Shown here piece by piece: positions 46,164 to 55,499 of a stretch of DNA of 64,000 bases (position 1 is the stretch's first letter; every line of letters begins with the position of its first letter). Source of the stretch: Bradyrhizobium sp. ISRA430. GTDB taxonomy: Bacteria; Pseudomonadota; Alphaproteobacteria; Rhizobiales; Xanthobacteraceae. Made by a program: the position numbers and the translations under genes. Location: the NCBI RefSeq assembly GCF_029909975.1, contig NZ_CP094516.1:4154001-4218000 (forward strand), in the 5' to 3' direction. The notes under the pieces were generated by a model. The model did not search any database and was not told where the DNA came from. It saw only the letters and a program-made list of their open reading frames with translations.

Positions 46164-47426
46164 TTGCGCGACATGGCGCCCGTCCCGTTCCTCGGTAGGA
46201 GGCGCATCACGACCGCAACTTCCAATTTAGGCAATCTTGGCGACGCGGCCGAGACTGGCCGCACCTGCGCCACAGGTGCGCCCCATTGCCATCCCCCTCG
46301 CCTCCTTAATCTGCGTGCCAAGTCGGGGCATGAATGGGGGACCGCGGCCGCGCGGCTGGCGACATTGAAGATTTGGCAAGCAAGCTGTATTGCCGGCGCG
46401 CTGACAGCGACTTCGCTTGCCGCGATTGGTCAGATCGCGGTACCGCGCCAAAGCATCGCAACGCCGAATGCAAGAGTGGCTGATGCATTCAGCGGCATCC
46501 CGCTGAATGTGACGATGGTCCTGACAAATGCCGGCGCCGCGTTTCCGGCCCCGGCCATCGAGACGAAATTCGATACAGGATTATCGGCTAATGCGATCGT
46601 TGCGGCGGGATTCAGCGCCGCGGCGCCGGACTCGGTGCTGCCGTCTGATGTAGCCAGTTCGCAAGGGCCAATGTTGCAGGTCGCCAGCCTCGAGGCGGCG
46701 CCGCCCGAGAACTCGACAATGCCACAGCAGGACCATCCGCCCGCGGCCTCGCCCAATCCGGGCGAAGGCAAACCGTCGTATCTGAAGTACTACGTCTACT
46801 CGGAAATTCCGCCGCCGGAGAAACCCGCGAAGATCGCCTTGTCGGCGTTGAGCGGCGTTCCGCTCGGAACGCCAGTCCAGGAGATCGAACGCGCGGCCGA
46901 AGCGTTCGGTGTCGATGTCAATTTCATGAAGGCGGTCGCCAAAATCGAATCCGATTTCAATCTCAAGCAACGCACCGGCTCCTATATTGGTCTGTTCCAG
47001 CTGAGCAAGTTTGAGTTCAACAAATACGGATCGGGCGACATCCTCAATCCTCGTGACAACGCCATGGGTGCCGCCTACAAGTTCCTCAGCGAGGCCGCGC
47101 TATTCGAAATAATGACGCAGAAGAAGCCGACCTTTTCCGATCTCTACCTGATCCACCAGCAGGGTTGGGAAGGAGCCGCACAACACATCAGCCATCCGCA
47201 GCGGATTGCCTGGAAGTCGATGTGCGCAACCCAGGAGGGCTCTGAAAAAGGCGAGCGATGGTGCAAGCGCGCCATCTGGGGCAACACGCTGCCGGCCGTC
47301 AAACGCGAATGGAAGTCGGTCGATCGCCTCACCTCGGGTGCGTTCGTGGCGATGTGGCGGGACCGCGTCGACACGCTCTATGCCCGCTATCCTGTGCTAA
47401 CTGCGGCGGCCGAACACTCGAGATAG
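46164..47426 (+). CDS. lytic-transglycosylase-like protein
   Basis: The product is up to 420 residues; the true start may be downstream of the first 40 odd residues. A hydrophobic segment (IWQASCIAGALTATSLAAIG, about 70-90) acts as signal or anchor. A Pro/Ser-rich linker follows, then a SLT domain (about 245-400) with catalytic-type Glu in VAKIESDFNLKQR and GSYIGLFQLSKFEFNKYGSG, NPRDNAMGAAYKFL. It should cleave peptidoglycan glycan strands in the periplasm. It has no secretion-system genes beside it. Confidence 0.75.
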   Translation: MRDMAPVPFLGRRRITTATSNLGNLGDAAETGRTCATGAPHCHPPRLLNLRAKSGHEWGTAAARLATLKIWQASCIAGALTATSLAAIGQIAVPRQSIATPNARVADAFSGIPLNVTMVLTNAGAAFPAPAIETKFDTGLSANAIVAAGFSAAAPDSVLPSDVASSQGPMLQVASLEAAPPENSTMPQQDHPPAASPNPGEGKPSYLKYYVYSEIPPPEKPAKIALSALSGVPLGTPVQEIERAAEAFGVDVNFMKAVAKIESDFNLKQRTGSYIGLFQLSKFEFNKYGSGDILNPRDNAMGAAYKFLSEAALFEIMTQKKPTFSDLYLIHQQGWEGAAQHISHPQRIAWKSMCATQEGSEKGERWCKRAIWGNTLPAVKREWKSVDRLTSGAFVAMWRDRVDTLYARYPVLTAAAEHSR

Positions 47427-47737
47427 AACAGCTTGCGACTGCCCCCACGCACACCTCTTGGCCCACATTCGTTTCGTCGAGAAGCTCTGTCGGCGATCGA
47501 GTTTCCGGCGCAGGCAGGTTTGCGTTCCGCTTAGAGACTGGTGGTTGTTCGGCTCCGGCGGCGGGATTGACCCAAACACCTCGACCAGTGCCGCTCCGCG
47601 ACCCGGACTCCTAGAGCGTCAAGTAGGCGGCGCAGGTCCGGTGTCAGGGGGTAAACCGGACATCCATCTCGTGATCCTCGACCGTCACTTTTGACCCGAT
47701 TCGGACCTCGGTGCCGCGGTCTGCTATGTCCTGCTGA

Positions 47738-48076
47738 TCAGGAAAGTCCGACAAAGTCGTAGTCGCCGAGCCCCTGCAGCACTAGAAACACAGCGGAGCT
47801 GTCGCTAGCATTCGTGACCCGGTGCGGTCGGCCAGGACGTACAGCGTAGGTTTGGCCAACGCTAAGACATACCTCCTCGTCCGGATCGCGTGTCGTGACG
47901 TGGATTTTTCCACTAATTACATAGAACGTGTCTTGTACTTCGTTGTGATGGTGCCAAGGCACGCATTGTGTTGGGCTGATCTGGATTTCGGCAATCCGGA
48001 ATCCGGGTCTCGCTGCGTAATAGGATCGGCGTTCGACTTCGTAGATTCGGCTGGTATCGCTCACTGCTTGCTGCAT
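47738..48076 (-). CDS. small cupin protein
   Basis: The product has 112 residues. The cupin motifs are PWHHHNEVQDTFYVISGKIH (metal ligands His, His, Glu/Gln) and PGRPHRVTNASDSSAVFLVL. It is the second gene of a probable operon after the Bug receptor (52-base gap) and is opposed to the LysR gene. Such cupins often isomerise or sense small carboxylates. The substrate is unknown. Confidence 0.78.
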   Translation of the reverse strand: MQQAVSDTSRIYEVERRSYYAARPGFRIAEIQISPTQCVPWHHHNEVQDTFYVISGKIHVTTRDPDEEVCLSVGQTYAVRPGRPHRVTNASDSSAVFLVLQGLGDYDFVGLS

Positions 48077-48128
48077 GTCAGCGTCTCCCTTGCAGGCTCA
48101 TTGCCCATCGACGGGTTATCGAACTGGA

Positions 48129-49106
48129 TTAGTCCACAGGCTTGATGCGCGCGTCGCGAATGACTTTTGACCAGCGTGCTACCTCCGATTTGATCTGTGC
48201 GGCGAAACTTGCCGGCGTATTAACGACTGGTTCGAGGCCCAATGAAGTCAGCCGGTCCCGGACTTCGGTCAATGCGACGATGCCTGCTATTTCGCGATAC
48301 CAGCGAGCGACGATGTCCTGTGATGTGCCCGCGGGGAACAGGACGCCTTGCATGAAGATCGACTCTTGATCCTCATATCCGGCCTCCGCCATCGTCGGAA
48401 CCTCGGGAAGCAGTTTCGACCTCGCATTGCTGGTGATTGCCAGTCCGCGCAGCTCGCCTTCCTTGATAAAAGTGACTGCGGCCGGCAAAGAGATGAAGGC
48501 AATCGGAACGTGGCCGCCTACCACCGACATCATGGCAGGTGATGCGCCATTGAAAGGGACGTGCACAAGATCAAGACCGGCAGCAAGTTTGAATAGTTCG
48601 CCAGCGAGGTGTGACGACTGGCCGGTACCTGCCGAGGCATAGCTGTATTTGCCTGGATTCGCCCGCACGAGGGCGACGAATTCCTTGAGATTGTTCGCTG
48701 GGAAGGACGGATGCACGATCAAGACATGTGGCGCCGCTGCAATGACGGTGACAGGCGCGAAATCCTTCACTGGATCGTACTGAAGCCTGGCGTAGAAGCT
48801 CGGGTTGAGCCAGAAGCTCGATGTTACGATAACGACCGAGTAACCGTCGGCTGGCGCGCGTGCCGCCACGGCAGTGCCGACATTGCCTGCACCAGCGGGA
48901 ATGTTTTCGACATAGAACGCCTGCGCCCAACGTTCGGATAGCTTCGCGGCGATGATGCGGGCGACAGTGTCGTTCGGACCTCCCGGCGCGTACGGCACAA
49001 TGATACGAACCGGGCGAGCTGGATAAGATTGCGACCATCCAGGTCCGGACACAGCCTCAATAAAAGCGGCCGCGGACAGGCTGAGAAACGCTCGACGGGC
49101 AATCAT
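48129..49106 (-). CDS. Bug-family periplasmic solute receptor (TTT type)
   Basis: The product is about 325 residues from MIARRAFLSLSAAAFIEAVS, a twin-arginine-like signal. The family hallmarks are YPARPVRIIVPYAPGGPNDT, FYVENIPAGAGNVGTAVAAR, FAPVTVIAAAPHVLIVHPSF, YSYASAGTGQSSHLAGELFK and VPTMAEAGY. Bug proteins bind carboxylates, aromatic acids or amides in the periplasm. No TctA/TctB membrane genes are adjacent, as is usual for orphan Bug genes. It is divergent from a LysR gene, with about 120 bases between starts. Confidence 0.87.
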   Translation of the reverse strand: MIARRAFLSLSAAAFIEAVSGPGWSQSYPARPVRIIVPYAPGGPNDTVARIIAAKLSERWAQAFYVENIPAGAGNVGTAVAARAPADGYSVVIVTSSFWLNPSFYARLQYDPVKDFAPVTVIAAAPHVLIVHPSFPANNLKEFVALVRANPGKYSYASAGTGQSSHLAGELFKLAAGLDLVHVPFNGASPAMMSVVGGHVPIAFISLPAAVTFIKEGELRGLAITSNARSKLLPEVPTMAEAGYEDQESIFMQGVLFPAGTSQDIVARWYREIAGIVALTEVRDRLTSLGLEPVVNTPASFAAQIKSEVARWSKVIRDARIKPVD

Positions 49107-49230
49107 TGTGGTACCCCGTGTTCGATTGGCCTCGGTGTACGACTGCGCCAGTGAATTCGTCATTGCGATCGTACATCGGTGGGCTATAAGGAGGACCCGG
49201 TTTCTGCCTCTAGCCTTATAGGTGGCAGCT
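49107..49230. promoter_or_regulatory. divergent LysR/Bug promoter region
   Basis: The gap between the divergent LysR and Bug starts should hold both promoters and a LysR operator. The only partial clue is GTACATCGGTGGGC followed by TATAAGG; a T-N11-A box could not be fixed with confidence. Confidence 0.35.
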
Positions 49231-50193
49231 ATGGCTGGCGTGACGATGGAATGGGAGAGCCGTCTCGGGCGCCGCCTGCGGGTGCGGGACCTCTACATCC
49301 TTTCGAGCGTGGTGAAATGCGGCGGCATGGCAAAGGCTGCTCGTGAGCTCGCAATGACCCAGCCGGCAGTCTCGGATGCCATTGCCAATCTCGAACTCTT
49401 GTTGCGTGTCCGGCTGTTAGACCGTAGCCCGCGCGGAATCGAGCCGACGCAGTACGCTGACGCGCTGCTCAAGCGCGCATCCACCGTATTCGACGAACTC
49501 AAGCAGGGCGTCCGCGACATCGAATTTTTGGCTGACCCAACTAGCGGCAATGTCAGGGTGGGATGCGCGGAATCGTTCATGGCTGGGTTGTTGCCGGCAA
49601 TTATCGAAAAGCTGACGCAGCGGTATCCGAAGATCACGATTCATGCAGACTACGCGCAGCACGCAACGGCTGAATTCAGAGAGCTTCGAGAACGCAACGT
49701 TGACCTAGTCATCGGACGGATTTCCGAGCCGTTCCCTCACGATGATCTCACTACAGAGCCTCTCTACGAAGAGCGGTATTATGTCGTTGTGGGTGCTCAG
49801 AACCCCTGGGCGCGCTCCCGTAAAGTCTCTTTGGGAGATTTGGCGAATGAACAGTGGATTCACATGCCGCCGAACAACATCATTAGCGATTTGATCTCTG
49901 CGGCATTCGCGAAGCAAAGCGTTCCGGTCCCGCAGGAAAGAGTAGCGTCATTGTCGATGCACTTGCGAACACAGTTGGTTGCCAATGCCGGCTTTATCAC
50001 GATCATGCCCAATTCAATGTTTCAGTTTAATGCCAAGCGATGGGGGCTAAAGGCACTCCCGATTGATCTTGGGATCAAAGGACGAAACGTCTCGATCGTT
50101 ACACTCAAACACCGTACCCTGAGCTCTGTGGTTCAGGTGTTCATTGAGCATGCGCGTTTGGCGTCTAGGCAACTACGTCAAGAAACCAACTAG
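49231..50193 (+). CDS. LysR-family transcriptional regulator
   Basis: The product is about 320 residues. The N-terminal helix-turn-helix (DLYILSSVVKCGGMAKAARE then LAMTQPAVSDAIANLELLL) is followed by a LysR substrate-binding domain (GNVRVGCAESFMAGLLPAII, VDLVIGRISEPFPHDDLTTE). It is similar in design to GbpR/CbbR-like regulators of aromatic and carboxylate genes. Its position divergent from the Bug-cupin pair argues that it controls them. GTG 49,222 is an alternative start. Confidence 0.87.
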   Translation: MAGVTMEWESRLGRRLRVRDLYILSSVVKCGGMAKAARELAMTQPAVSDAIANLELLLRVRLLDRSPRGIEPTQYADALLKRASTVFDELKQGVRDIEFLADPTSGNVRVGCAESFMAGLLPAIIEKLTQRYPKITIHADYAQHATAEFRELRERNVDLVIGRISEPFPHDDLTTEPLYEERYYVVVGAQNPWARSRKVSLGDLANEQWIHMPPNNIISDLISAAFAKQSVPVPQERVASLSMHLRTQLVANAGFITIMPNSMFQFNAKRWGLKALPIDLGIKGRNVSIVTLKHRTLSSVVQVFIEHARLASRQLRQETN

Positions 50194-50544
50194 ACACTTC
50201 TGCTTCTGACCCAGAGCGTCGATATTGGCATGTCCGCTTTTCCGCCGCTTCTAGGAGTAAACCGGACATAGCTCGGATTGGCCACGACTTCCGCGTCTGA
50301 CCCTGGCTGTTCTCTAATTCCGGGCCTGCGGTCAAGACTCTCCAAACACATCCTTGCCGGGTTCATGGTTCTCTCCGCGGTCGGGGCATGCCCTCCGCAT
50401 GATGGCGTAGGATGACGCTGGCGGATCAATGTGTGAAGCGCGCTTGCTTTTTTGAGGCATCGCAAAGCCAGGGGCGATCGCACCAACGCCAGCGTCCCGG
50501 CAGGGACATTGGCTCCCGGCGCAGGTCGACGGGATTCGGTAATC

Positions 50545-51562
50545 TTACGCTGTTTGGTCGGCAGTCTCCTTTGATGACCATTTGAAGTCGGTACCTTCAA
50601 CCCACATCCGGTGCAGAATGACGGCGAGTTTTCGGGCAACGGCAACCTTGGCTTTGCGCAGTCCGCTTCGCTTCGCGAGCCGAATGCCCCAGGCTTTGAG
50701 CGCCGACCATTTTGCTACGCGGGTGAGCAGTACGTTGGCTGCTTCGTAGAGATAGCTGCGCAACATCTTGTCGCCACACTTCGAGATTCGACCCGTCCAG
50801 TCGATCTCGCCGGAAGCGTACCGTCGGGTCGTTAATCCGACATATTCTCCGACGCTTCTTGACCTTCTAAAGCGCCTAGGGTCATCGATCGTTGCCAGAA
50901 AGCAAAGAGCCGTGACAGGGCCGATGCCAGGCGCCGTCATGAACTGTCGCACTTGAGCATTGTTGCGCGCGAGCTTCATGACCTTGCGGTCGAGATCCGC
51001 AATCTGCTGCTCGATGGCCGGGCAGTGAGTAGCGGCATTACCGCAACGGCGAGTTCGGGCCGATCTTCGGTGAGCTCCGCAGCACGCAATGCGAATGTGT
51101 TCATCTTCGCTGGGCCAATAATCAGCCCGAGGTTCTTTAAGAGCCCGCGGATTTGGTTCTCGAGATCCCGCTTGATCTTGACGAGCAGAGCCCGGGAGAG
51201 CCTTGACCGCGTGACTGTCGAGGTCTTTGACGCACACCTCCTTATACCATCCACATTGCATGATGCGGGCGATGCCTACGGCATCGTTGCGGTCGCTCTT
51301 GTTGATCTGCATTTTCAAAACGGCCTTGGCGTGCCTGGCGTCGATGCAGATGACGGGCAGCCCCAACTTCTTCAACTCGGTCCACAGCCATGTCGACGTC
51401 GCTCCGGTTTCGAGTCCGATCCGCGTGACATGCGGCGCATTCGATTTGATGAATGCTGCAATCGCTTCCGGGTCGGAAGGAACCACGCCTTCACGTTGAA
51501 TCTTTCCCGTTCGATCAACAATGCAGATCGCTGTTAGCTTCCAGTCCGACATATTGCTCCAT
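50545..51562 (-). pseudogene. IS110-family transposase, scrambled reading frame
   Basis: The original start (ATG 51,562, MEQYVGLD) loses about 10 bases, so LKLTAICIVDRTGKIQREGV is now read from another start at MSDW. The frame is right through LDSHAVKAL, then wrong for about 60 codons; the true reading SRALLVKIKRDLENQIRGLL and AKMNTFALRAAELTEDRPEL lies in another frame. It is right again from AIEQQIADLDRKVMKLARNN to the end, including MTAPGIGPVTALCFLATIDD. It is open but nonsensical in the middle, and the first catalytic Asp is displaced. IS ends were not fixed; the element probably reaches about 51,660. Confidence 0.8.
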
Positions 51563-51654
51563 TGCAGCTCTCCTGTTTGCAGGGCCGAGGTGGGCCTCAT
51601 CGATTCTTGGAGAGCTGATTCCCAGAGCCTTAGTGTGGCTCTGGCCCGGAATTA

Positions 51655-51949
51655 CCCCATGTTCTCTCGAGCTCATAAATCGGCCCTGCGCCTTTTCTGC
51701 CTCGAGGAGCCTACCGTATTCGGCGTTACGAACCTCATTGAGCCCGTTGGGCCCGTAAATCTCGTCGTCGTGGGCGTGGGACGCCTCCCAGGCCTGGAAA
51801 ATCTCCTCCTCGAGCTGTAGGAGCGCGCGGTCGTCATCCGGCGAGGCGAGCGCGGTGGCGGGAATGGCCATCGCAGCGCCAGCCGTGGCCGCCGCCAGCC
51901 ATTTAGAGAAGGTCCGCCTTGTGGTAGGTGTCGAAATAGCCTGCTTCAT
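51655..51949 (-). pseudogene. Tat-type secreted protein truncated by the IS110-family insertion
   Basis: It starts MKQAISTPTTRRTFSKWLAA ATAGAAMAIPATALA, a twin-arginine signal. A helical mature part (LLQLEEEIFQAWEASHAHDD, LNEVRNAEYGRLLEAEKAQG) ends at SSREH. The reading frame then runs into sequence upstream of the IS110-family transposase (VIPGQSHTKALGISS) and stops at 51,515. I recall similar 150-200-residue exported proteins in Bradyrhizobium, so the C-terminal third is missing. GGAG-type spacing upstream of ATG is weak. Confidence 0.6.
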
Positions 51950-52028
51950 GGCTCACTCCATGCTGTGGGTTAGAGCCGGCGGCAAGGTGCCCGCCTTGCC
52001 CCGGCTTGCTTTCATGATATCATGAGAT

Positions 52029-52223
52029 ATGAGCAAATCAACTCGCGATATCACGAAATCAGCTAAGAAGAGACCCACCGAGGCCGGCGCCGCGGTATTG
52101 GTGAGGCTGCAGCCGGAACTGGCAAAACCATTGGATGATTGGCGACGTGCTCAAGAGGACCTACCCAGCCGCCCTGAAGCAATCCGCAGATTGGTTGAGA
52201 TCGCGCTGAAGGCCAAGAAATGA
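52029..52223 (+). CDS. ribbon-helix-helix-like small protein
   Basis: The product has 64 residues: a basic, Ser/Thr-rich start, then VLVRLQPELAKPLDDWRRAQ and the helix DLPSRPEAIRRLVEIALKAK K. The beta strand (VLVRL) followed by two helices with RPEAIRRL fits a ribbon-helix-helix DNA-binding fold, as in antitoxins and small repressors. It overlaps no toxin gene; the next gene (42 bases away) encodes a membrane miniprotein. A damaged copy is at 63.75 kb. Confidence 0.65.
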   Translation: MSKSTRDITKSAKKRPTEAGAAVLVRLQPELAKPLDDWRRAQEDLPSRPEAIRRLVEIALKAKK

Positions 52224-52264
52224 CCGGGGGCTTACAGAAGCCGCGGAGTTGAGAGGAGGACAGG

Positions 52265-52441
52265 ATGGCCGCTATTTCAGTTCTGATCGGCGTGTTGATT
52301 ATCGTGGTTGTCGGGGCGATCTGTTTTTGGGCGATCGACAGATTTGCGCCGGACGGTCGACTGGCACAATTGCTGAAGCTCCTGGTCGTGCTCGTCTGCT
52401 TGGGCGCGATCGTGCAGCGGCTGTTGGCGCTGACCTATTAA
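52265..52441 (+). CDS. 58-residue membrane protein
   Basis: ATG 52,265 follows AGGAGG at five bases. The product MAAISVLIGVLIIVVVGAIC then FWAIDRFAPDGRLAQLLKLL and VVLVCLGAIVQRLLALTY has two transmembrane helices around a cytosolic-like loop with DRFAPDGR. It resembles the Thivi_2564-type small membrane family. The RHH gene upstream and this gene form a cassette repeated at 63.75-64.0 kb. Confidence 0.7.
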   Translation: MAAISVLIGVLIIVVVGAICFWAIDRFAPDGRLAQLLKLLVVLVCLGAIVQRLLALTY

Positions 52442-52527
52442 GGCTTGTCGAGATAGGGCTGAAGGCGAAGGGGAATATAGTGGATCCTAAACTTGAGACC
52501 ATCGAACAGCGAACTGCGTCGAACTGA
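52437..52527 (+). pseudogene. third remnant of the RHH-protein tail
   Basis: Immediately after the membrane gene the plus strand reads RLVEIGLKAKGNIVDPKLET then IEQRTASN. RLVEIGLKAK is the same tail as the RHH gene at 52.03 kb and the fragment at 63.75 kb. No start codon exists. It suggests tandem rearrangement of the cassette. Confidence 0.5.
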
Positions 52528-52534
52528 TTACGCC

Positions 52535-53445
52535 TCAGTCATCCCAAAGACCACGAGAAACGGAATCGCCGCGAGTAGCTGTGCCGTCCTCGAAGAGTTG
52601 TTCGTCCAGCGACACGAGCAGGCTGTCGCCAAACTTGCGAAACTTCGTCGGAAATTCGCGCTCCTGTTCGCCGACTAATTTTTTCACCGCGCGCGGAACG
52701 TCATCGCGACCGATCGTACTTGCACAAAGCTCCGCGAACGTATTCTGCACGATCTCATCGCGAGTGGCGAAATCCACTTCGGCACGAAGGAAGCAACCCA
52801 TTCGAGATCGCCAGCACGAAATAGGAAGGGCGGGATGTCCTTGCGAGCCGGTTTAATGACTGCAGACGCGGCGATCACGAGTTTGGCGTTCGCGGGGACG
52901 ATCTTGAAATGTACGAGCTTACTTCGTGAGTTTGCGCTAGCGATGTTCTCAATGATGAAGCGGTCGAGCTCAGGCTTGGCTATCCGCCGCATCTTCAGCG
53001 TATTGAAGCTGCAAATCCTCGGCAGATCCGGCGAGCCGCGAGTGATATCGTTCAGATTGAAACCGGCCTTCACGGCCTCGACGACGCGGCGCTCCTGCTG
53101 AGGCGTCATCACGGGAGGAGCTGACGTCTCTCGCCAACGATGGCAAGTCCTGCAGTACCGCTCTGGCCGATCAGTGGTGAATCCGATCCGGTGCCCGACG
53201 TTGTCTCCCGCGAGTAAATGGCCGCGCTTGCAGTGAGTTCGAGTGAGTAGGCGGCTGACGTTCTTCCTCGCCGAAAGAGCATTCTTTGCCACGAGCGCCA
53301 TAGCCCTCTGCCCCCATTCTGGAAATTCGCGACAGTGAACGAGGAAGGCCTCTCGGCTTCCGATGCCGCGGCGCCGCACGCCATCTGGAGCAAACTTGCC
53401 TGTCACCACCGACGTTAGAGAAAAGCCGGCTTCTCGCCGAGCCAT
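52535..53445 (-). pseudogene. zinc-finger hypothetical protein, frameshifted
   Basis: The frame starts near MARREAGFSL. It contains THCKRGHLLAGDN and RYCRTCHRW, an HCxxGH plus CxxCH zinc-binding layout seen in HNH-like and phage-linked proteins. Helices follow (ERRVVEAVKAGFNLNDITRG, FNTLKMRRIAKPELDRFIIE). Near 52,795 the frame slips from DLEWVA into FLRAEVDFATRDEIVQNTFA then LVGEQEREFPTKFRKFGDSL, which ends at 52,535. Restored length is about 300. It may act on DNA but the catalytic HNH residues are not evident. Confidence 0.55.
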
Positions 53446-53665
53446 GAAACGCGGTCGGATCCTTCAGTCCCATTGCACCCTCCGCTAAGCGCAGAATTGC
53501 GCTGCGGTAGCGCGATCCTGAGTCGCGGCCAGTCTAAGGCTCGGGCGTCTCGATCCACGGTTTGTTGTTGTGGTCGCCCTCTTGCGCATACTGGCTTGTT
53601 GCGCGAGCGTTCAGCGGCGGCCGGTCGAGATCGGGGTTCAAAGCAAAAGCAATGAGGTGTTAGAA

Positions 53666-53764
53666 ATGTTCTCTGGGCTGCAGCTACCACACTGGTTGAT
53701 CGTCGCAGGGAACGTTTTTGTTATCATAGGAGCACTCGGTCTCCTCTTTGGACGTCGGAAGTGA
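53666..53764 (+). CDS. 32-residue membrane miniprotein
   Basis: ATG 53,666 (or GTG 53,657) gives MFSGLQLPHWLIVAGNVFVI then IGALGLLFGRRK, a single transmembrane helix with a basic tail. Its stop overlaps the start of the next gene (TGATG-like), which supports translation. A TatA-like appearance (hydrophobic helix then GRRK) is noted, but the amphipathic helix of TatA is absent. Confidence 0.45.
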   Translation: MFSGLQLPHWLIVAGNVFVIIGALGLLFGRRK

Positions 53765-53997
53765 TGAAGAACAAAATCGAGATCGAGCACGAAGTCGCGG
53801 CCAAACAACTCTTACGGCGCGCAGCCAAGCGCACTCGTCCTAGCCAGGCCCTTTCAGTAGTGCCACACGCCCGGGAGACAGACGCCAACCGCGAGTTTGC
53901 GCCGGATCGCGACTCGGATGCAGTTCTATGGTTCCTCATTGCTCTCCCGATTTTCATGGTCGCCCACGCAATCTGCGTGAAGATTGGCGCCATCTAG
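53764..53997 (+). CDS. 77-residue protein with C-terminal membrane helix
   Basis: The product MKNKIEIEHEVAAKQLLRRA then RTRPSQALSVVPHARETDAN and ends VLWFLIALPIFMVAHAICVK IGAI. A soluble basic N-terminus is followed by one transmembrane segment. It starts on the last base of the preceding stop, so the two are translationally coupled. No family is assigned. Confidence 0.5.
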   Translation: MKNKIEIEHEVAAKQLLRRAAKRTRPSQALSVVPHARETDANREFAPDRDSDAVLWFLIALPIFMVAHAICVKIGAI

Positions 53998-54121
53998 CTC
54001 AAGGCAACGAGCTAAGTCGCGACAGCAATGGTTGCTTGAAGCCGATTTATCTATCTATGGTCGTATGGTCGCATTGACAGATCAATCAAAGTTAGGCGTT
54101 TATAGCCCATTTCCACTATAA

Positions 54122-54985
54122 ATGGATAAATTGCTTATGGATCCCGTTCGAAACCCCTACGCGCCCGGCGCCGGCATCCCACCCCCGGAACTGGCAGGTA
54201 GGTCGGAGCTGATCGACGACGCGATCGTCGCCTTGCGGCGAACCGGTTTAGGAAGGCCGACACAAAGCCCCATCTTAGTCGGCCTGCGCGGCGTCGGGAA
54301 AACGGTCAACGAGCTGGCGGACAAGGAAGGATTCCATACGATCTCGGTCGAAGCTCACGAAGGAAAAACGCTCGCTGAACTGCTGGCACCGGGGCTGCGC
54401 AAAGTGCTGCTGGCGCTCAGCGTTGTAGAGGCTTCAAAAGAATTCGGAAGGCGCGGGCTTCGAGTGTTTCGAAGCTTCCTGAATGCCGTGAAGGTAAAGA
54501 TCAATGATGTCGAAGTAGGTCTCACCATTTCTCCAGAAGTGGCACAGCGGACAGCGGCGACATCGAATTCGACCTTCCCGATTTGATGCTCGCCATTGGT
54601 CAGGCAGCAAAGGCGGCGAAGCGTCCAGTCGCTCTTCTGATCGACGAACTGCAATATCTTTCAGAGAGCGAATTCAGCGCTCTGATTTTGTCCATTCACA
54701 AGCTCAACCAGAACTCTTTGCCGGTGATCTTGGTTGGTGCTGGTTTGCCACAAATACTCGGCCTAGCTGGGGCGTCCAAGTCTTACGCCGAGAGGCTCTT
54801 CAAATTTACCGAAATTGGTGCGCTGGATGAATCAGACGCTGTGAACGCCATCGTCAATCCGGCGAGAGAGGAAGGAGTTTCAATCGAGCGGGCGGCAGTG
54901 GCTCAAATCCTCACACTGACCGAACGCTACCCTTACAACAGTGGGCGCATGAAGCATGGAACATCGCCGACGGCAAGAAGCTGGT
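54122..54985 (+). pseudogene. AAA-type ATPase, frameshifted and 3'-truncated
   Basis: ATG 54,122 reads MDKLLMDPVRNPYAPGAGIP then PPELAGRSELIDDAIVAL. Walker A is ILVGLRGVGKT, with a shortened loop after it. A one-base loss near 54,545 shifts from VGLTISPEV to GTADSGDIEFDLPDLMLAIG. Walker B is VALLIDELQYLSESEFSALI and sensor 1 is LPVILVGAGLPQI. After LTERYPY the frame is lost, and the peptide QQWAHEAWNIADG in another frame joins directly to an unrelated gene remnant. The lid and C-terminal domain are missing. The parent is a P-loop ATPase of about 400 residues. Confidence 0.72.
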
Positions 54986-55119
54986 CGAGTTGGCCGCGAG
55001 CATCGATCCATGCGCCGTTCCTGTACACGCTAAAGGCCAGCGGACCGGAGTTCGGCGCCGGCCTCAAGTACGCCGTCGACAATGGCTGGCTCGAGTTGCA
55101 CGAGAGGGTGCTGTCCTAG
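54985..55119 (+). pseudogene. RIHIEKIN-type remnant fused to the ATPase remnant
   Basis: KKLVELAASIDP follows the ATPase sequence. The family core DGRIHIEKIN is deleted, and APFLYTLKASGPEFGAGLKY then AVDNGWLELHERVLS ends at TAG 55,117. Reading continues in-frame from the ATPase frame, giving a chimeric open frame. It is the third relative of this family in the window. Confidence 0.6.
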
Positions 55120-55122
55120 CTA

Positions 55123-55150
55123 GGACACTCGCAGAGGCAAATTAGGACAT
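55123..55150. repeat. left arm of a long-range inverted repeat
   Basis: GGACACTCGCAGAGGCAAAT then TAGGACAT is, in reverse complement, almost identical (26 of 28 bases by eye) to 57,520-57,547. The arms flank the ligase remnant and two small genes, 2.4 kb apart. Confidence 0.55.
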
Positions 55151-55224
55151 TTGATTGTTTCGGGAAAAAGTGGCAATCAGGTGCGCCCTGCATCAATGGG
55201 CAATTCAACAGAAGGCCTCAGCCG

Positions 55225-55249
55225 GTCCAGCCCCGGGCTGGGGTCTTTT
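55225..55249 (+). terminator. CCAGC/GCTGG hairpin with TCTTTTC
   Basis: GTCCAGCCCCGGGCTGGGGT is followed by CTTTTC. It is a short stem, class CCCCAG as elsewhere in this window. No intact gene lies immediately upstream. Confidence 0.35.
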
Positions 55250-55499
55250 CATTACCGCCAACAACATAACGCCGCCCGCTTGAAATGATCGCAAGCGGCG
55301 CTGTCCAGCCCCGGGAGGGTGACGGCAAAATCCCGGAGCATGTCAGTTTGGTACAGGTGTTCGGATCTGTCTGTTCGATACCTGACATTCGCGGGGGTCC
55401 CTTGTCCCCACCCCCGGGGACTAGCTAGAAGGCCTTTAAGCCTTCCCGCCATCAATTACCCGGAAGTTGCGCTTTACCCGAACCGGCCGGTTTGGCTCC

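Noticed and set aside
45865..46230. A 121-residue plus-strand frame before the transglycosylase
   Set aside because: No family, no ribosome site, overlaps the transglycosylase start; listed only as gap content.
50215..50275. ATGTCCGCTTTT...CCGGACAT, similar to bits near 13,965 and 47,650
   Set aside because: It may be a common Bradyrhizobium intergenic repeat, but the copies here are too short and divergent to define it.
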